Of a stretch of 64,000 nt of DNA, positions 1 to 8,839 are shown in pieces. A program made the translations under genes and the position numbers. Source of the DNA: Bacteroidales bacterium (lineage in GTDB: Bacteria; Bacteroidota; Bacteroidia; Bacteroidales; Lentimicrobiaceae); NCBI GenBank assembly GCA_016709025.1, contig JADJEQ010000025.1, forward strand, positions 1 to 64,000, written 5' to 3'. The notes beneath the pieces are model-generated. The model was not told the DNA's origin, searched no databases, and saw nothing but the letters and a program-made list of their open reading frames with translations. The stretch's first letter is position 1. Every line of letters starts with the position of its first letter.

Positions 1-27
1 ATACAGGTTCGATTCCTGTCGGGGCTA
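1..27 (+). tRNA. tRNA, 3' end only (isotype unknown)
   Basis: The window opens inside a tRNA. A T-arm is visible (stem ACAGG / CCTGT around loop TTCGATT, positions 4-19), followed by the 3' strand of the acceptor stem (CGGGGCT, 20-26) and discriminator A27. CCA is not encoded. The anticodon lies outside the window, so the isotype cannot be given. A terminator follows directly, so this is the last RNA of its transcript. Confidence 0.85.
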
Positions 28-28
28 C

Positions 29-62
29 AGAAAAAACGCCTGGCTTTTGTCAGGCGTTTTTT
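29..62 (+). terminator. Rho-independent terminator of the tRNA
   Basis: The inverted repeat ACGCCTG / CAGGCGT lies around a short loop, preceded by an A-run and followed by a T-run (about 57-62). It sits right behind the tRNA. The A-run before the stem makes it potentially bidirectional, so it could also stop the helicase gene that reads towards it on the minus strand. Confidence 0.85.
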
Positions 63-210
63 GTTTCCTGTTCTCTGCAGGCGCAAGTCATAGACTTTTA
101 ACCGATTTTCTACTTGATCGGGATGGCATAACTTCTGATTTGTCATTGCGCCTTAGCCTCTTTTTCAATACCGAAAATAGACTACCGGGTAAGCAGCATG
201 AAGATTAGAT

Positions 211-2532
211 TTATGAAATGGGAGTCTGATTTTTATGTATAGTAAGGTGCTTTTGCCTTTCAAACCATACCTCCGGAAGAATTATTTTTATCTCTTTGTC
301 TGATCCTTCCTTTTGCCAATAGACTATGAAATTTACTTTGCATTGGGTCATCCTATAATTTCTTTGTTTAAAGACTTCAATCTGATTTAAAAACTGCCTG
401 GAAAACCTTAAAATTGAAATCCCTTTAAAATTTGTGCATTCATCCCCATTGATTCTAAGGAAGTCCCCACTATTAAGTTGAGAAATATGGTATTGCTTAT
501 TCAGAAAATAATCAAGCCAGATATCTTTGAAAGAGAGGTGCATGACAATCTCATCGGGTTCTGAATAAATTTCTTTGTTATCGGTACGTAACAAATCTTC
601 AGCTTTGATATTGTCGAGATAGTTTCCATTTAAATGGATCATCAGATTCTGTTTTGCGCGGGTAACTGCAACATATAAAGGTCGTTTTTTCTCATCTGAA
701 TCCGGTGAATAATTATCCAGCATCAGGAAAACATTCTCAAATTCCCTGCCCTTTGCCTTGTGAATGGTTGAAACATAAATTACACTTCCCGTTTCATTGT
801 AAAAATCTTCAAGTTTTGATTCACGTATGAATACTTCGAAATCTGATTTGTATTTCACTTTCGGATTCGTCTCTTCAAAATCCCTGACAACATTTTTGCA
901 CAAATCCAGTTTTGTGCTGTTTTGAAAATTGCTAATCAATGAACGCTTGGCATTTCCCCAGGTTTCATCGCCGATAATATAATTACTATCGGTTAGATTC
1001 ATTTGATCGATAAAGTATCTTATTTCAAGCAGACTATTTAAATTAAAGCCGTCATTGGTTTGGATCAGTTTCGCCTGCATTCCTTTTCTTATAAGCAGTC
1101 CCGCAATCTGTAATGCTTCATCGTTTGTTTTTGTAAGAACACAGGTCGTTCCAATCAGACTGGTGTTCATAATATCCTGAACCAATGGTTTAACAAGGTT
1201 TTGGCTGATGTACCGCACCAACCTAATACTCCCGTTCTCATTTTGGTTTGCTTCAATTGGAGTAACTTTTAGTCTGTGGTTAATCTTTTTTACAAACTGA
1301 TTGGTAAAATCCACAAGATTGCTTTTACTTCTGTAGTTCAGAACAAGTTCATGCTTAACAGCTTTTTTTTTCTCAATGAACTGTTCAAGATACTTCGAAC
1401 TTGCACCCCTGAATTCATAGATATTCTGATCATCATCCCCAACAGCAATTACTCTCATATCGTCATTATATTCCATCAAGGCATTGATCAGGGCATATTC
1501 ATCGGCATCCATATCCTGTGCTTCATCAATAACCAACACTGTTTTGGTAATCCGGCTTGCTTCAACTTCACCACTTACGATTTTCTCAACAGTCTTTTTA
1601 AGAATAATATCAGCCTTCTCTATGGTCCCGACTTTCCCAAGGAGATCAAAACAATAAGAGTGGAATGTTTTGATTTCAATGAAATTTGCCGCATTCCCAA
1701 TTAGTGCCAGAAGCCTTTTCTTGAATTCTGTTGCGGCAGCTCTTGAAAATGTAAGCATAAGCAATTGTTCATGCTTAACATCTTCCATTAAAAGCAAGGA
1801 GGCCAACTTGTGAACAAGCACTTTGGTTTTCCCGCTACCCGGTCCTGCTGCAACTACAATATATTTGGTTTCTTTGTTTTTAATAATCTGTAATTGAGAT
1901 GGCGAAAGCTCACCGAAAAGTTGCTTGAATTTCGCAGGGGTGAGATTTCTTTTAATATCATCCTGGCGACTTCCCTTGAAGTATTTATTCAGAAAAGAAC
2001 TATAATTCAATTTGAAATAGTCTTCAACAAATAGCAATGCGTCTTTATAATCAGTCAGCATCTTCTTTGCATATTCACCAACAATGTGTATTTGCTGGAC
2101 TTTATTTTCATAGAATTGGTTAAGTTTCTGGTAATCTTCGACTTTGTATTTTCTTTTCTGATCTTTCTCAACCCGTTCAATAGTTAAACGATTGTAGACA
2201 ACCAGGAAACCTCCTTCAATTTTTATTGCCTCAATCCGGGACAGATAAAAAAGAGCATCTTCTATTTCATCAATGGTTGTAAGCGTAAGAAACAGGTTTT
2301 GTCTTGTGTCAAAAGCTTCTTTTAGCTCATGAACTGAAAATTCAACCAAAATCTCTTCTTTGTTTTTGTCGTCGTCCGCCAGATTTTCAAAACTCTTGTT
2401 ATAAAGGAACCCTATGATGAACCTTGCCAAATCGTGTCGTTTCTCCAGCTTTTCCTTCAGGATTTCTTTCTTTGTAAACATGAAACAGCAATATGATTTT
2501 TCGAATATTCCTGATTGTATTGCTTTATCCAA
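211..2532 (-). CDS. UvrD/Rep-type helicase portion of an exonuclease-RecQ-UvrD fusion (3' fragment)
   Basis: This frame encodes a superfamily 1 helicase. It has Walker A GPGSGKT near residue 230, Walker B VIDEAQD near 337, GDDDQNIYEFRGA, LNYRS, the HKAKGREF motif and the C-terminal YVAVTRAKQ motif. Its apparent TTG start has no support. The preceding RecQ frame runs past it by 76 bases with a tail that reads as nonsense, while this frame reads on naturally from the RecQ side (…ALDKAIQSG). One missing base near 2536 (probably AAGGCA read as AAGCA) would join them. With one more base restored near 3955, 211-5107 becomes a single gene of 1632 codons plus stop. Predicted role: ATP-driven DNA unwinding in repair or recombination. 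Confidence 0.9.
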   Translation of the reverse strand: MDKAIQSGIFEKSYCCFMFTKKEILKEKLEKRHDLARFIIGFLYNKSFENLADDDKNKEEILVEFSVHELKEAFDTRQNLFLTLTTIDEIEDALFYLSRIEAIKIEGGFLVVYNRLTIERVEKDQKRKYKVEDYQKLNQFYENKVQQIHIVGEYAKKMLTDYKDALLFVEDYFKLNYSSFLNKYFKGSRQDDIKRNLTPAKFKQLFGELSPSQLQIIKNKETKYIVVAAGPGSGKTKVLVHKLASLLLMEDVKHEQLLMLTFSRAAATEFKKRLLALIGNAANFIEIKTFHSYCFDLLGKVGTIEKADIILKKTVEKIVSGEVEASRITKTVLVIDEAQDMDADEYALINALMEYNDDMRVIAVGDDDQNIYEFRGASSKYLEQFIEKKKAVKHELVLNYRSKSNLVDFTNQFVKKINHRLKVTPIEANQNENGSIRLVRYISQNLVKPLVQDIMNTSLIGTTCVLTKTNDEALQIAGLLIRKGMQAKLIQTNDGFNLNSLLEIRYFIDQMNLTDSNYIIGDETWGNAKRSLISNFQNSTKLDLCKNVVRDFEETNPKVKYKSDFEVFIRESKLEDFYNETGSVIYVSTIHKAKGREFENVFLMLDNYSPDSDEKKRPLYVAVTRAKQNLMIHLNGNYLDNIKAEDLLRTDNKEIYSEPDEIVMHLSFKDIWLDYFLNKQYHISQLNSGDFLRINGDECTNFKGISILRFSRQFLNQIEVFKQRNYRMTQCKVNFIVYWQKEGSDKEIKIILPEVWFERQKHLTIHKNQTPIS

Positions 2533-3905
2533 TGCTTGATTGACCAGAAATTGAGTATTGTTTTTATTCTGTTTGGCGTTACGTCCTCACAACCAGATTC
2601 TGCTGCCTTTTCATTCAGTTCTTTGACATGATACGTTTTTTTCTGTTCATCGAAAATTGGTAACAGAAAGGTTTCAATCCTAGTGAATGTATCAACAATT
2701 TTTAATGACCGGTTCTTATTCTCCCCCTTCTTAATAAATGCCGATAAATCTTTGGCGTCCGCTAGAATTTTCTCCTCCCGGAGCAGGTTTATGATATTAA
2801 TTACTTCTTCTTTTACAATACCCAGATGATCCGAAATATAATCAACTCTCGACTCTGCTGCTTCATCGTTAGCCTGCTTTCTGCTCTTGCTTGAGAAAAG
2901 TTTCTTTATTATCCGGATTCCTTTCTCCTTCTGCTTTTCTTCAAACCTGGCTGAAGCATTTATTTTATCAATGGCTTCCTGAGCATTTCTTGAGAGAATA
3001 CTATTGGCAAAAATTCTGGGCATATTCTGTCCTCTTTTCAGATAACCGGCATCTTCCAGCGCTGCGATTGCAGTGACAACTCTGGTTTCGATTTCAACTA
3101 CACTGTCGTCCCAGCCTGCCTTCCTGGCAATTTCAAGGGCGGAATTGGATACCGTTGATCGAAACCTCGTAATCTCCTTTATTGCCTTCCAAACCTGCTG
3201 AATTTCCTTAATACTGAGTTTGGTCTGATTAAGTAAAATAAAATGCTTGCCAAGATCCTCCTCATTAAATAACACAAAGCAATCAGCAGTCATATTTTCA
3301 TCCCTTCCTGCCCGGCCGGCTTCCTGAATATAGTTCTCCAAAGAATCGGAAATGTCGTAGTGAATAACCATCCCGACATCCTTTTTATCAACACCCATTC
3401 CAAAAGCAGAAGTCGCAACCATAATCTGCACTTTGCCTGAAGTGAAGGCATCCTGATTTGCAGATTTTTCAATCTTGTCCATTTTACCATGGTACGGTTT
3501 TGCATCAAAACCATCTGATGTCAGTCTTTCGGCCAGTAAATAGGCTTTATGGGTCCGGGAAACATAAATAATGGTTGGACAGTTTTTTTCTTCAATCAGA
3601 TCACGGGCTGCATTGTATTTTTCTTCTTCATCTGTTTTCTCGAAAACCCTGTAATGCAGATTTGTTCTTGATGCTTTCGAACTATAAATCTCCAGATCAA
3701 GGTTAAGTTTATCTTTGAAATACTCCTGGATATCTTCAATGACTTTTTGCTTAGCAGTAGCAGTGAAACAAGAGACAGGAATTTTATCTTCGAGATTCTT
3801 TTTCTGCTGGATTGACCGGATAAATTCACCGATATATAAGTAATCAACTCTGAAATCCTGTCCCCAGGATGAAAAGCAGTGCGCCTCATCAATCACGAAA
3901 CGCAC
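2457..3905 (-). CDS. RecQ helicase middle and C-terminal portion of the same fusion (middle fragment)
   Basis: The fragment begins just before RecQ motif II (IDEAHCFSSWGQDFR) and continues through the SF2 second RecA-like lobe (TATAKQKV, TIIYVSRTHKA, PYHGKMD, VATSAFGMGVDKKDV, IQEAGRAGRD). A RecQ C-terminal-like region follows. Its start is not a real start: the Walker A half of the helicase is in the next frame upstream (3932-5107). In that frame the expected motif LSPES reads LSPNHFGRKQ-stop, which is what a lost G in CCGGAA near 3955 would produce. The last about 25 residues are out of frame because of the second lesion near 2536. Confidence 0.9.
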   Translation of the reverse strand: MRFVIDEAHCFSSWGQDFRVDYLYIGEFIRSIQQKKNLEDKIPVSCFTATAKQKVIEDIQEYFKDKLNLDLEIYSSKASRTNLHYRVFEKTDEEEKYNAARDLIEEKNCPTIIYVSRTHKAYLLAERLTSDGFDAKPYHGKMDKIEKSANQDAFTSGKVQIMVATSAFGMGVDKKDVGMVIHYDISDSLENYIQEAGRAGRDENMTADCFVLFNEEDLGKHFILLNQTKLSIKEIQQVWKAIKEITRFRSTVSNSALEIARKAGWDDSVVEIETRVVTAIAALEDAGYLKRGQNMPRIFANSILSRNAQEAIDKINASARFEEKQKEKGIRIIKKLFSSKSRKQANDEAAESRVDYISDHLGIVKEEVINIINLLREEKILADAKDLSAFIKKGENKNRSLKIVDTFTRIETFLLPIFDEQKKTYHVKELNEKAAESGCEDVTPNRIKTILNFWSIKHWIKQYNQEYSKNHIAVSCLQRKKS

Positions 3906-3931
3906 GATTTTCCTGCCAAGTATAAGCCTTT

Positions 3932-5107
3932 CTATTGTTTTCGACCGAAGTGATTCGGAGATAGATACAGGATGGATGCAGAACCCTCTTCAACACGTTC
4001 AAATGATTTTGCCCTTTCTATGGGATCCAGTAATCCATTGATGGTTACTGCCTCAGTTATGCCGATCTTCTCAAGATTGTCCACCTGATCCTTCATCAAT
4101 GACTGCAACGGCGAAATTACAATTGTAAGTCCTTTGATGTTTTCTCCACTCATAAGTGCAGGAACCTGAAAGGTAAGTGATTTACCCCCTCCGGTGGGAA
4201 ATATCGCGAGAATTGATTTATTGTCAATAGCGGCTTTAACAGCACTTTCCTGAAGTGGTTCTCCTTCATAGGTTCTGAATGAATCAAATCCGAAATAACG
4301 TTTCAGTCCCTTTTGAATATCAAGCGCCTTATCACAATAAACACATCCGGTAAGGCATGGCCTGTTGCGCAAATTATGCATGATCCTTTCCACTTCCGGA
4401 TAGCTTCTGATAACCCAAGGCGGTGTGATTGAATAGCGGTTTCTGGCATTTACCAGCGCCAGACAAAAGGCCAATTCGACAGGGTTTTCTGAAACATACC
4501 GATTCAACGATGCCTGTTCACAGATTTCATCCTGAAATTTATTGTGAATTAACTTCTTTACGTCTGTTTCGGTTGTTCTATATGAGATATAGCGAAAGAA
4601 GGATGTCCATTCAGCTTTTTCATTTAGTAATAAAAAATAGATCTGTTTTAATACATCATCCAATTGATAAAAAGCCTCCACTTCATCGAAAAACAGGTCC
4701 CGGGCCTTAATAGAATCATTCAAAGGATTGTTTGCATCATCACTTTGTAATTTATCGTCCTTTAACAATGCATGATAAGGACTGGCAGGAAATAGAAGTG
4801 GAGAATACAATAAAGTATCAATAATACTGGCTTCATTTATACCTGCCTCCTTTATCGCAAAATGAAGATACTTCAGGTCATGTTTAAAAATATTATGACC
4901 ACATATAAATGTCGAGCCTTTTAAGAATCTGGTTAGATCTGCAATGGAATTTGAATGAAATGTATTTCCCTGATCTTTAATACATCCAATGTCGAGTACC
5001 TTTTTACTTCGAGGTTCAACTTCTACATCAACAAATGTGATGCCTGGCTGTTTTTGGAATAGCCTTTTAATCAGATTGCTATTGTAACGATGTTCACTGC
5101 TCAACAC
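3932..5107 (-). CDS. Exonuclease domain plus RecQ N-terminal lobe of the fusion helicase (5' fragment)
   Basis: Residues about 20-120 resemble a DnaQ/DEDD 3'-5' exonuclease: FVDVEVEP carries the D-x-E of motif Exo I, and CGHNIFKHDLKYL looks like Exo II. A Cys cluster (CLTGCVYC) near residue 255 precedes RecQ motif 0 (FGFDSFRTYEGEPLQESAV), Walker A PTGGGKS and motif Ia (ISPLQSLMKDQ). The frame then breaks near 3955. The start is GTG at 5107 (or TTG at 5104); no ATG lies between it and an upstream in-frame stop, so the 5' end could also be affected by an indel. An exonuclease joined to RecQ recalls WRN-type enzymes; here a UvrD helicase is added as a third part. Confidence 0.85.
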   Translation of the reverse strand: MLSSEHRYNSNLIKRLFQKQPGITFVDVEVEPRSKKVLDIGCIKDQGNTFHSNSIADLTRFLKGSTFICGHNIFKHDLKYLHFAIKEAGINEASIIDTLLYSPLLFPASPYHALLKDDKLQSDDANNPLNDSIKARDLFFDEVEAFYQLDDVLKQIYFLLLNEKAEWTSFFRYISYRTTETDVKKLIHNKFQDEICEQASLNRYVSENPVELAFCLALVNARNRYSITPPWVIRSYPEVERIMHNLRNRPCLTGCVYCDKALDIQKGLKRYFGFDSFRTYEGEPLQESAVKAAIDNKSILAIFPTGGGKSLTFQVPALMSGENIKGLTIVISPLQSLMKDQVDNLEKIGITEAVTINGLLDPIERAKSFERVEEGSASILYLSPNHFGRKQ

Positions 5108-5555
5108 CTTGTATTTTAGTAAATAAGATGATTAGAAATCAGTAAGACTTATTGTTCACAGATCATTCCATAAAGGGATCTTTACATCAGCGCTTTCCTC
5201 GTGATGATGAAAAGAGATACATCGAAATCCCTGTGAAAATTACAAAAAATAAATTAAAATGTTAGTCAGGGGTTTCTTTTGTCACAATTGTTCACGGCAT
5301 TGCCTCTTTATTGATAATTTAACTGATTACAGCGCTTTTGCATTATATATATAGAATAGTGTACATCCTGGATATTAACACCTTTACAAACCTATCAATT
5401 TAAAGAATAAAATCCTGATCTACTTAGCATAGAGTAATGGTAAATCTGGTAAACAAGATTCAGATGGTCTAAAGCTGAGGGGTATAAAATCCTGCCTTTA
5501 CAATTTACGGGTTTATCCCAGAAATGCCGATTAAAACATCCGGCCTGCCAATAAT
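5108..5555. other. Intergenic, no gene seen
   Basis: AT-rich spacer of about 450 bases between the helicase gene and the small ORF of the cytochrome operon. Both strands are interrupted by stops and I recognise no RNA, repeat or clear TAnnTTTG box. Confidence 0.5.
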
Positions 5556-5767
5556 TTATTCAAACAACATTTTCTGCGTATAATCCTGAGGTTTGGACCT
5601 GCCTGCATGGGTGAACTGCAGCGGGGACTTCTTTATTTCTTCAACTTCCTGTAGTGACTTCAAATACTTCCTCAATTTTTCATCGCTCCATTCTATCTTG
5701 AGACTGGTTTTTATTTCCTGAATGGTGTAATTCCCCTTTTTCAGAAGTTCAATTATTGATCAATCAT
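5556..5767 (-). CDS. Small hypothetical protein, third gene of the cytochrome operon (frameshifted)
   Basis: After the decaheme gene an open frame encodes about 65 residues rich in Lys and Glu (…LLKKGNYTIQEIKTSL…, ending QKMLFE). It lacks a start codon in its own frame. An ATG at 5767, overlapping the decaheme stop, would start it if one A is missing from CAATAATT near 5756, giving MIDQIIELLKKG…. This fits the other single-base losses in the window. The sequence looks like a small winged-helix-like or helical protein. It is not recognised and its function is unknown. Overlap with the upstream gene suggests translational coupling. Confidence 0.5.
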
Positions 5768-6674
5768 CATCCTCACTATCATTTTCAAGCCCTTTACTAT
5801 GTGATCCCGAAGAATTTTTCTGTTCGTTCTGTTCAGAATTATTTCTTTTTCTTCCGTTAAGGTCAATATCGTGTTTATTTCCACTCTTGTGGCATGAGAT
5901 GCAATTGCTGAAATCGGATATTCCTTCTTCGGTATGTTCTTCCCTGATATTACTTTCTGAATGATCATGGCACCCGTAGCAAGAATAAGTAGTGAAATTA
6001 TTATTGCTGTGACAGGTGCTACATTTCACATTATGGTCATTGTCAAGCACAAAATAGGCCGAATGGTCAAAGGTTGATGGAATCCATTGGGTGGTGTTGT
6101 GACATTTGGAACAGTTATCCTTAAACGAACTGTGATAATCATCGGTTGGTATTGGATGACAGGAAGCACAATCGCTTCTGCCGGCAACCTGAATCAAATC
6201 ATGATCAAATCTCACATTTGATTTCCAACCTTCCGAAGTATGACAACTGTTGCATTCAGCTGCTTTTTCTTTATGCAGATTGTGAATGGGCTTTTCATGG
6301 CATCCACTGCATTGGCTTCTCACTGATTCAGACAAAAGTTCATGCCTGAAGCCGCTGTATGACCTTTCCGGATTCAAGCCATTGTGATCTGAGTGACAGG
6401 AAGTGCATAGCTCGTTTACGAGAAAACTATGAAACAGTACTTTTTGCTTTGTTTTATTTGTATCTGCGGATTTACCAATATCATCCACTTTATGACAGGC
6501 AATACACTTTTTATTCGGTATACCCCGGAATACCAGATGGCAGGAGAAGCAATTGTTGGTTATCTTATAATGGCCCTGAACAAGCTCACCCGGACCGATC
6601 ATTGCATGAGGGAATTTATACAGAATTAGCACATAGGTAATCATCAACACTGAAACTACTAAGATTCTTCTCAT
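5760..6674 (-). CDS. Decaheme c-type cytochrome
   Basis: The 304-residue protein has an N-terminal hydrophobic segment (residues about 4-20, signal or membrane anchor) and ten CXXCH haem-binding motifs: CFSCH, CIACH, CTSCH, CSGCH, CNSCH, CASCH, CSKCH, CSTCH, CYGCH, CISCH. Many additional His residues could be distal ligands. The C-terminal 45 residues are charged and haem-free (Lys/Asn/Ser, then an acidic DSEDDD end). It should sit in the periplasm, attached to the membrane, and pass electrons. Its start overlaps the stop of the upstream cytochrome b gene by ATGA, so the two are translationally coupled and probably form one quinol-oxidising or electron-exporting unit. Confidence 0.9.
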   Translation of the reverse strand: MRRILVVSVLMITYVLILYKFPHAMIGPGELVQGHYKITNNCFSCHLVFRGIPNKKCIACHKVDDIGKSADTNKTKQKVLFHSFLVNELCTSCHSDHNGLNPERSYSGFRHELLSESVRSQCSGCHEKPIHNLHKEKAAECNSCHTSEGWKSNVRFDHDLIQVAGRSDCASCHPIPTDDYHSSFKDNCSKCHNTTQWIPSTFDHSAYFVLDNDHNVKCSTCHSNNNFTTYSCYGCHDHSESNIREEHTEEGISDFSNCISCHKSGNKHDIDLNGRKRNNSEQNEQKNSSGSHSKGLENDSEDDD

Positions 6675-7243
6675 TTGTTAAACATTAAGATTGTCAAAAT
6701 ATGCAGCACAGCAAAAATCCCGAACATCAATGAAATCGGTAAATGAACCACCCTCCATTTTTTCATCAGATCGACGGTAATGGAATCCCAGAACAATTTC
6801 TTATCTGAATCGGTGCCACTTAACCCTGATGCTACAAGTTTAAGTCGTCTGTCCTTCAGGGATTCATTGGCTTTTTTCAAAAGATATTTTCCTACCAATC
6901 CACTTGCTACATTAATTAACATCATGAATAAGGCAAGCCAGGGCAGGATGGCGTTGAAATGAATGCCTGCATGCACAATCAGGATGACAGACCCTGCCCA
7001 GGCAAGGTATTCGTGCATATACAAAAGTGTCCGGGGGGAGCCTGATAAAATAATTTTTCGTTTTCTCAGTGAGTAAATAAAAGAAACAGCGAGCAACGAA
7101 GTGCCAACAATACCCAGGTAGCGCCCAACTGAAACCAATTGAAAACGGTGCAGAATATAGTCAATGGCTATCGCAGAAAAGATCATCAGAAAATACCATT
7201 GCAGAAAAGGCAGGACATCTTTTTTAAAAACGGAACGGTTCAT
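6671..7243 (-). CDS. Membrane cytochrome b-like protein
   Basis: The 190-residue protein has four predicted membrane helices (about 13-30, 42-60, 80-115 and 165-188) and paired histidines within or near them (YMHEYLAW, IVHAGIHF, VVHLP, AVLHI), as expected for bis-His haem b in a cytochrome b561-like fold. It is first in a minus-strand operon and overlaps the decaheme cytochrome gene by 4 bases. The inference is that it takes electrons from the quinone pool and gives them to the decaheme partner. The family is assigned from topology and His placement only. ATG start at 7243. Confidence 0.7.
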   Translation of the reverse strand: MNRSVFKKDVLPFLQWYFLMIFSAIAIDYILHRFQLVSVGRYLGIVGTSLLAVSFIYSLRKRKIILSGSPRTLLYMHEYLAWAGSVILIVHAGIHFNAILPWLALFMMLINVASGLVGKYLLKKANESLKDRRLKLVASGLSGTDSDKKLFWDSITVDLMKKWRVVHLPISLMFGIFAVLHILTILMFNK

Positions 7244-7384
7244 GGGTGGGTGTCAGAATCAGATTAAAAACTGTTCAAAGTTCATCAATTGTAGATAATT
7301 TCCAAAATAATCAGCTAAATATCAAAGTCCTGATATCTTATTCACCTTACTTTCCTGATATTGCCTATTCTTCCGGAATGTGAT

Positions 7385-8464
7385 TTATCTCTTCGACAAC
7401 AATTCAAACAACGGCTCATTGATATAGTAATTTCCGGTTCCCAGTTTTGCTTTTCTCAGCAGTTTATCTTCAGCCAGCGTATTCAGATAATTGGCGGCTG
7501 TGAGCCTCGAAACACCCAGATCCCTGACCACAAATTCGATTTTGGTATAGGGATGTTTGAACAGGTTATTCAATAAATCCTGGCTGTAAAACTTGTAATG
7601 ATCACGCAACCGGTGTTTATAGTCTGCCATCAGCTCCTTTATTTTCACGATCAGTTCAATTGTTTCCCTTGATGTGACTTCAATTCCTTTGATCATAAAC
7701 AAAAGCCATTCTTCCCAGAGATTTTCTTCCCTTACTTTCTGCAATAGCCTGTAATAATCTGATTTATTCCGGATGATATAACTGCTGAGGTACAGTACCG
7801 GGATTGTCTGGAGTTTTTCCAGGATCAGGTAAAGTATATTGATGATCCTGCCGGTTCTGCCGTTGCCATCATAAAACGGATGGATGCTTTCAAACTGCAA
7901 ATGAATAACTGCCATTTTAATCAGGGGGTCAAGATCACTCATCGCCGGATCATTGATGAACTTTTCAAGATTGGCCATTAAACGAACAACATCATCAGAT
8001 TCCTGTGGCGGGGTGTAAATGGTTTCTCCTGTTGTATCATTTTTCAATACGGTTCCTGGAAGTTTCCGGAATCCCGCACTGTTATTTTCAAGTACTTCCT
8101 GAACTTTCAATATTGTATTGGTTGTTAACAGCCCTAATCCCGTCACAAGGTCAAATCCCGTTTTCAATGCTGCTATATAATTCTGAACCTCTTTGGCATT
8201 TAATGAGTTAACCGAAACTGGGCTTAACACAGATTTATACAAATCGTCGTGGGTTGTAATTATATTTTCTATGGCCGAACTGTCTTTTGCCTCCTGTAAA
8301 CCCAGGGTATTAATCAGTATATTCTGATCTGGGATTGTAGCTGCAATCCCTTTTAACTCAGCCAAAGCAGCATGAGCGGAAGGTAAGCGCTTCAATACTT
8401 TTATCGTTTCAACCTCAATATTTAAGGGTAATTCCTTCAAAATCCATGGCTGAAAGGAGGTCAT
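7385..8464 (-). CDS. Fic family protein (probable AMPylase, N-terminal self-inhibited class)
   Basis: The 359-residue protein carries the full Fic active-site motif HPFYDGNGRTGR at about residues 199-210, which transfers AMP (or another NMP) to target proteins. An inhibitory helix motif of the S-x-x-x-E-N form is visible at S62-E66-N67, which places it in the class II (N-terminal inhibited) group. So no separate antitoxin gene is expected, and none is seen. The C-terminal about 70 residues look like a winged helix-turn-helix (FVVRDLGVSRLTAANYLNTL), typical of SoFic-like proteins. The gene starts 3 bases after a three-iteron array, which its own DNA-binding domain could recognise (inference). 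Confidence 0.93.
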   Translation of the reverse strand: MTSFQPWILKELPLNIEVETIKVLKRLPSAHAALAELKGIAATIPDQNILINTLGLQEAKDSSAIENIITTHDDLYKSVLSPVSVNSLNAKEVQNYIAALKTGFDLVTGLGLLTTNTILKVQEVLENNSAGFRKLPGTVLKNDTTGETIYTPPQESDDVVRLMANLEKFINDPAMSDLDPLIKMAVIHLQFESIHPFYDGNGRTGRIINILYLILEKLQTIPVLYLSSYIIRNKSDYYRLLQKVREENLWEEWLLFMIKGIEVTSRETIELIVKIKELMADYKHRLRDHYKFYSQDLLNNLFKHPYTKIEFVVRDLGVSRLTAANYLNTLAEDKLLRKAKLGTGNYYINEPLFELLSKR

Positions 8465-8466
8465 TG

Positions 8467-8579
8467 TGTATAGATTTTTTGATTTTCTTTACAAAGATAG
8501 TGTAATATGTATAGATTATCTGATTTTCTTTACAAAGAAAATCCGGAATGTAAAGAATTGACGGTTTTCTATACAAACG
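8467..8579. repeat. Three 31-bp iterons upstream of fic, 41-bp period
   Basis: Copies begin at 8467, 8508 and 8549, exactly 41 bases apart. The first two are nearly identical over 31 bases: TGTATAGATT, four variable bases, then GATTTTCTTTACAAAGA with only small changes. The third is degenerate (TGTAAAGAATT…TTTTCTATACAAA). Each is bounded by TGTA and TACA, so each is also an imperfect inverted repeat. The array abuts the fic start codon, in the promoter position, which suggests operator sites. Confidence 0.85.
8492..8499 (-). promoter_or_regulatory. Candidate -7 box of the fic promoter (TATCTTTG)
   Basis: On the minus strand this reads TATCTTTG, a perfect match to the Bacteroidota -7 consensus TAnnTTTG, 28 bases before the fic ATG. 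No TTG lies at the usual 19-21 bases upstream. The box overlaps the end of the first iteron, so a protein bound to the iterons would block it. Confidence 0.5.
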
Positions 8580-8621
8580 GAGATCAAGTCTAAAGCTCAA
8601 AGTCTAAAGCTCAAAGACTAA

Positions 8622-8669
8622 TTCTACCCTGGTTTCTACCTTGGTTTCTACCCTGGTTTCTACCCTAGT
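8622..8669. repeat. Tandem repeat, four 12-bp units (TTCTACCCTGGT)
   Basis: Units start at 8622, 8634, 8646 and 8658 with one change each in the second and fourth. A reverse-complement partial unit (GGGTAGAA) follows near 8690, so part can pair as a hairpin. It lies between fic and the next gene in non-coding DNA. Confidence 0.85.
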
Positions 8670-8839
8670 TTTCTCCGAAGTTTTCCGGGTAGAAATTGAT
8701 TCCGTTTTAGGAAGGCGTTTCAACACCACTACAAACATTCCATAGGTTCTGAATATTGGATCAGGCAATTTGGCATCGGACACACCGGAATATTATATAT
8801 TCTTTATCAAATACAAATCCTTGATAATTCCACTTTCTT

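Noticed and set aside
211..5107. Programmed ribosomal frameshifting in the helicase gene
   Set aside because: No slippery heptamer with a downstream structure is seen at either break, and similar single-base breaks occur in unrelated genes across the window.
7385..8464. Fic toxin-antitoxin pair
   Set aside because: The inhibitory S-x-x-x-E-N motif is inside the Fic protein itself, and the neighbouring 150-aa protein shows no antitoxin motif and is over 350 bases away.
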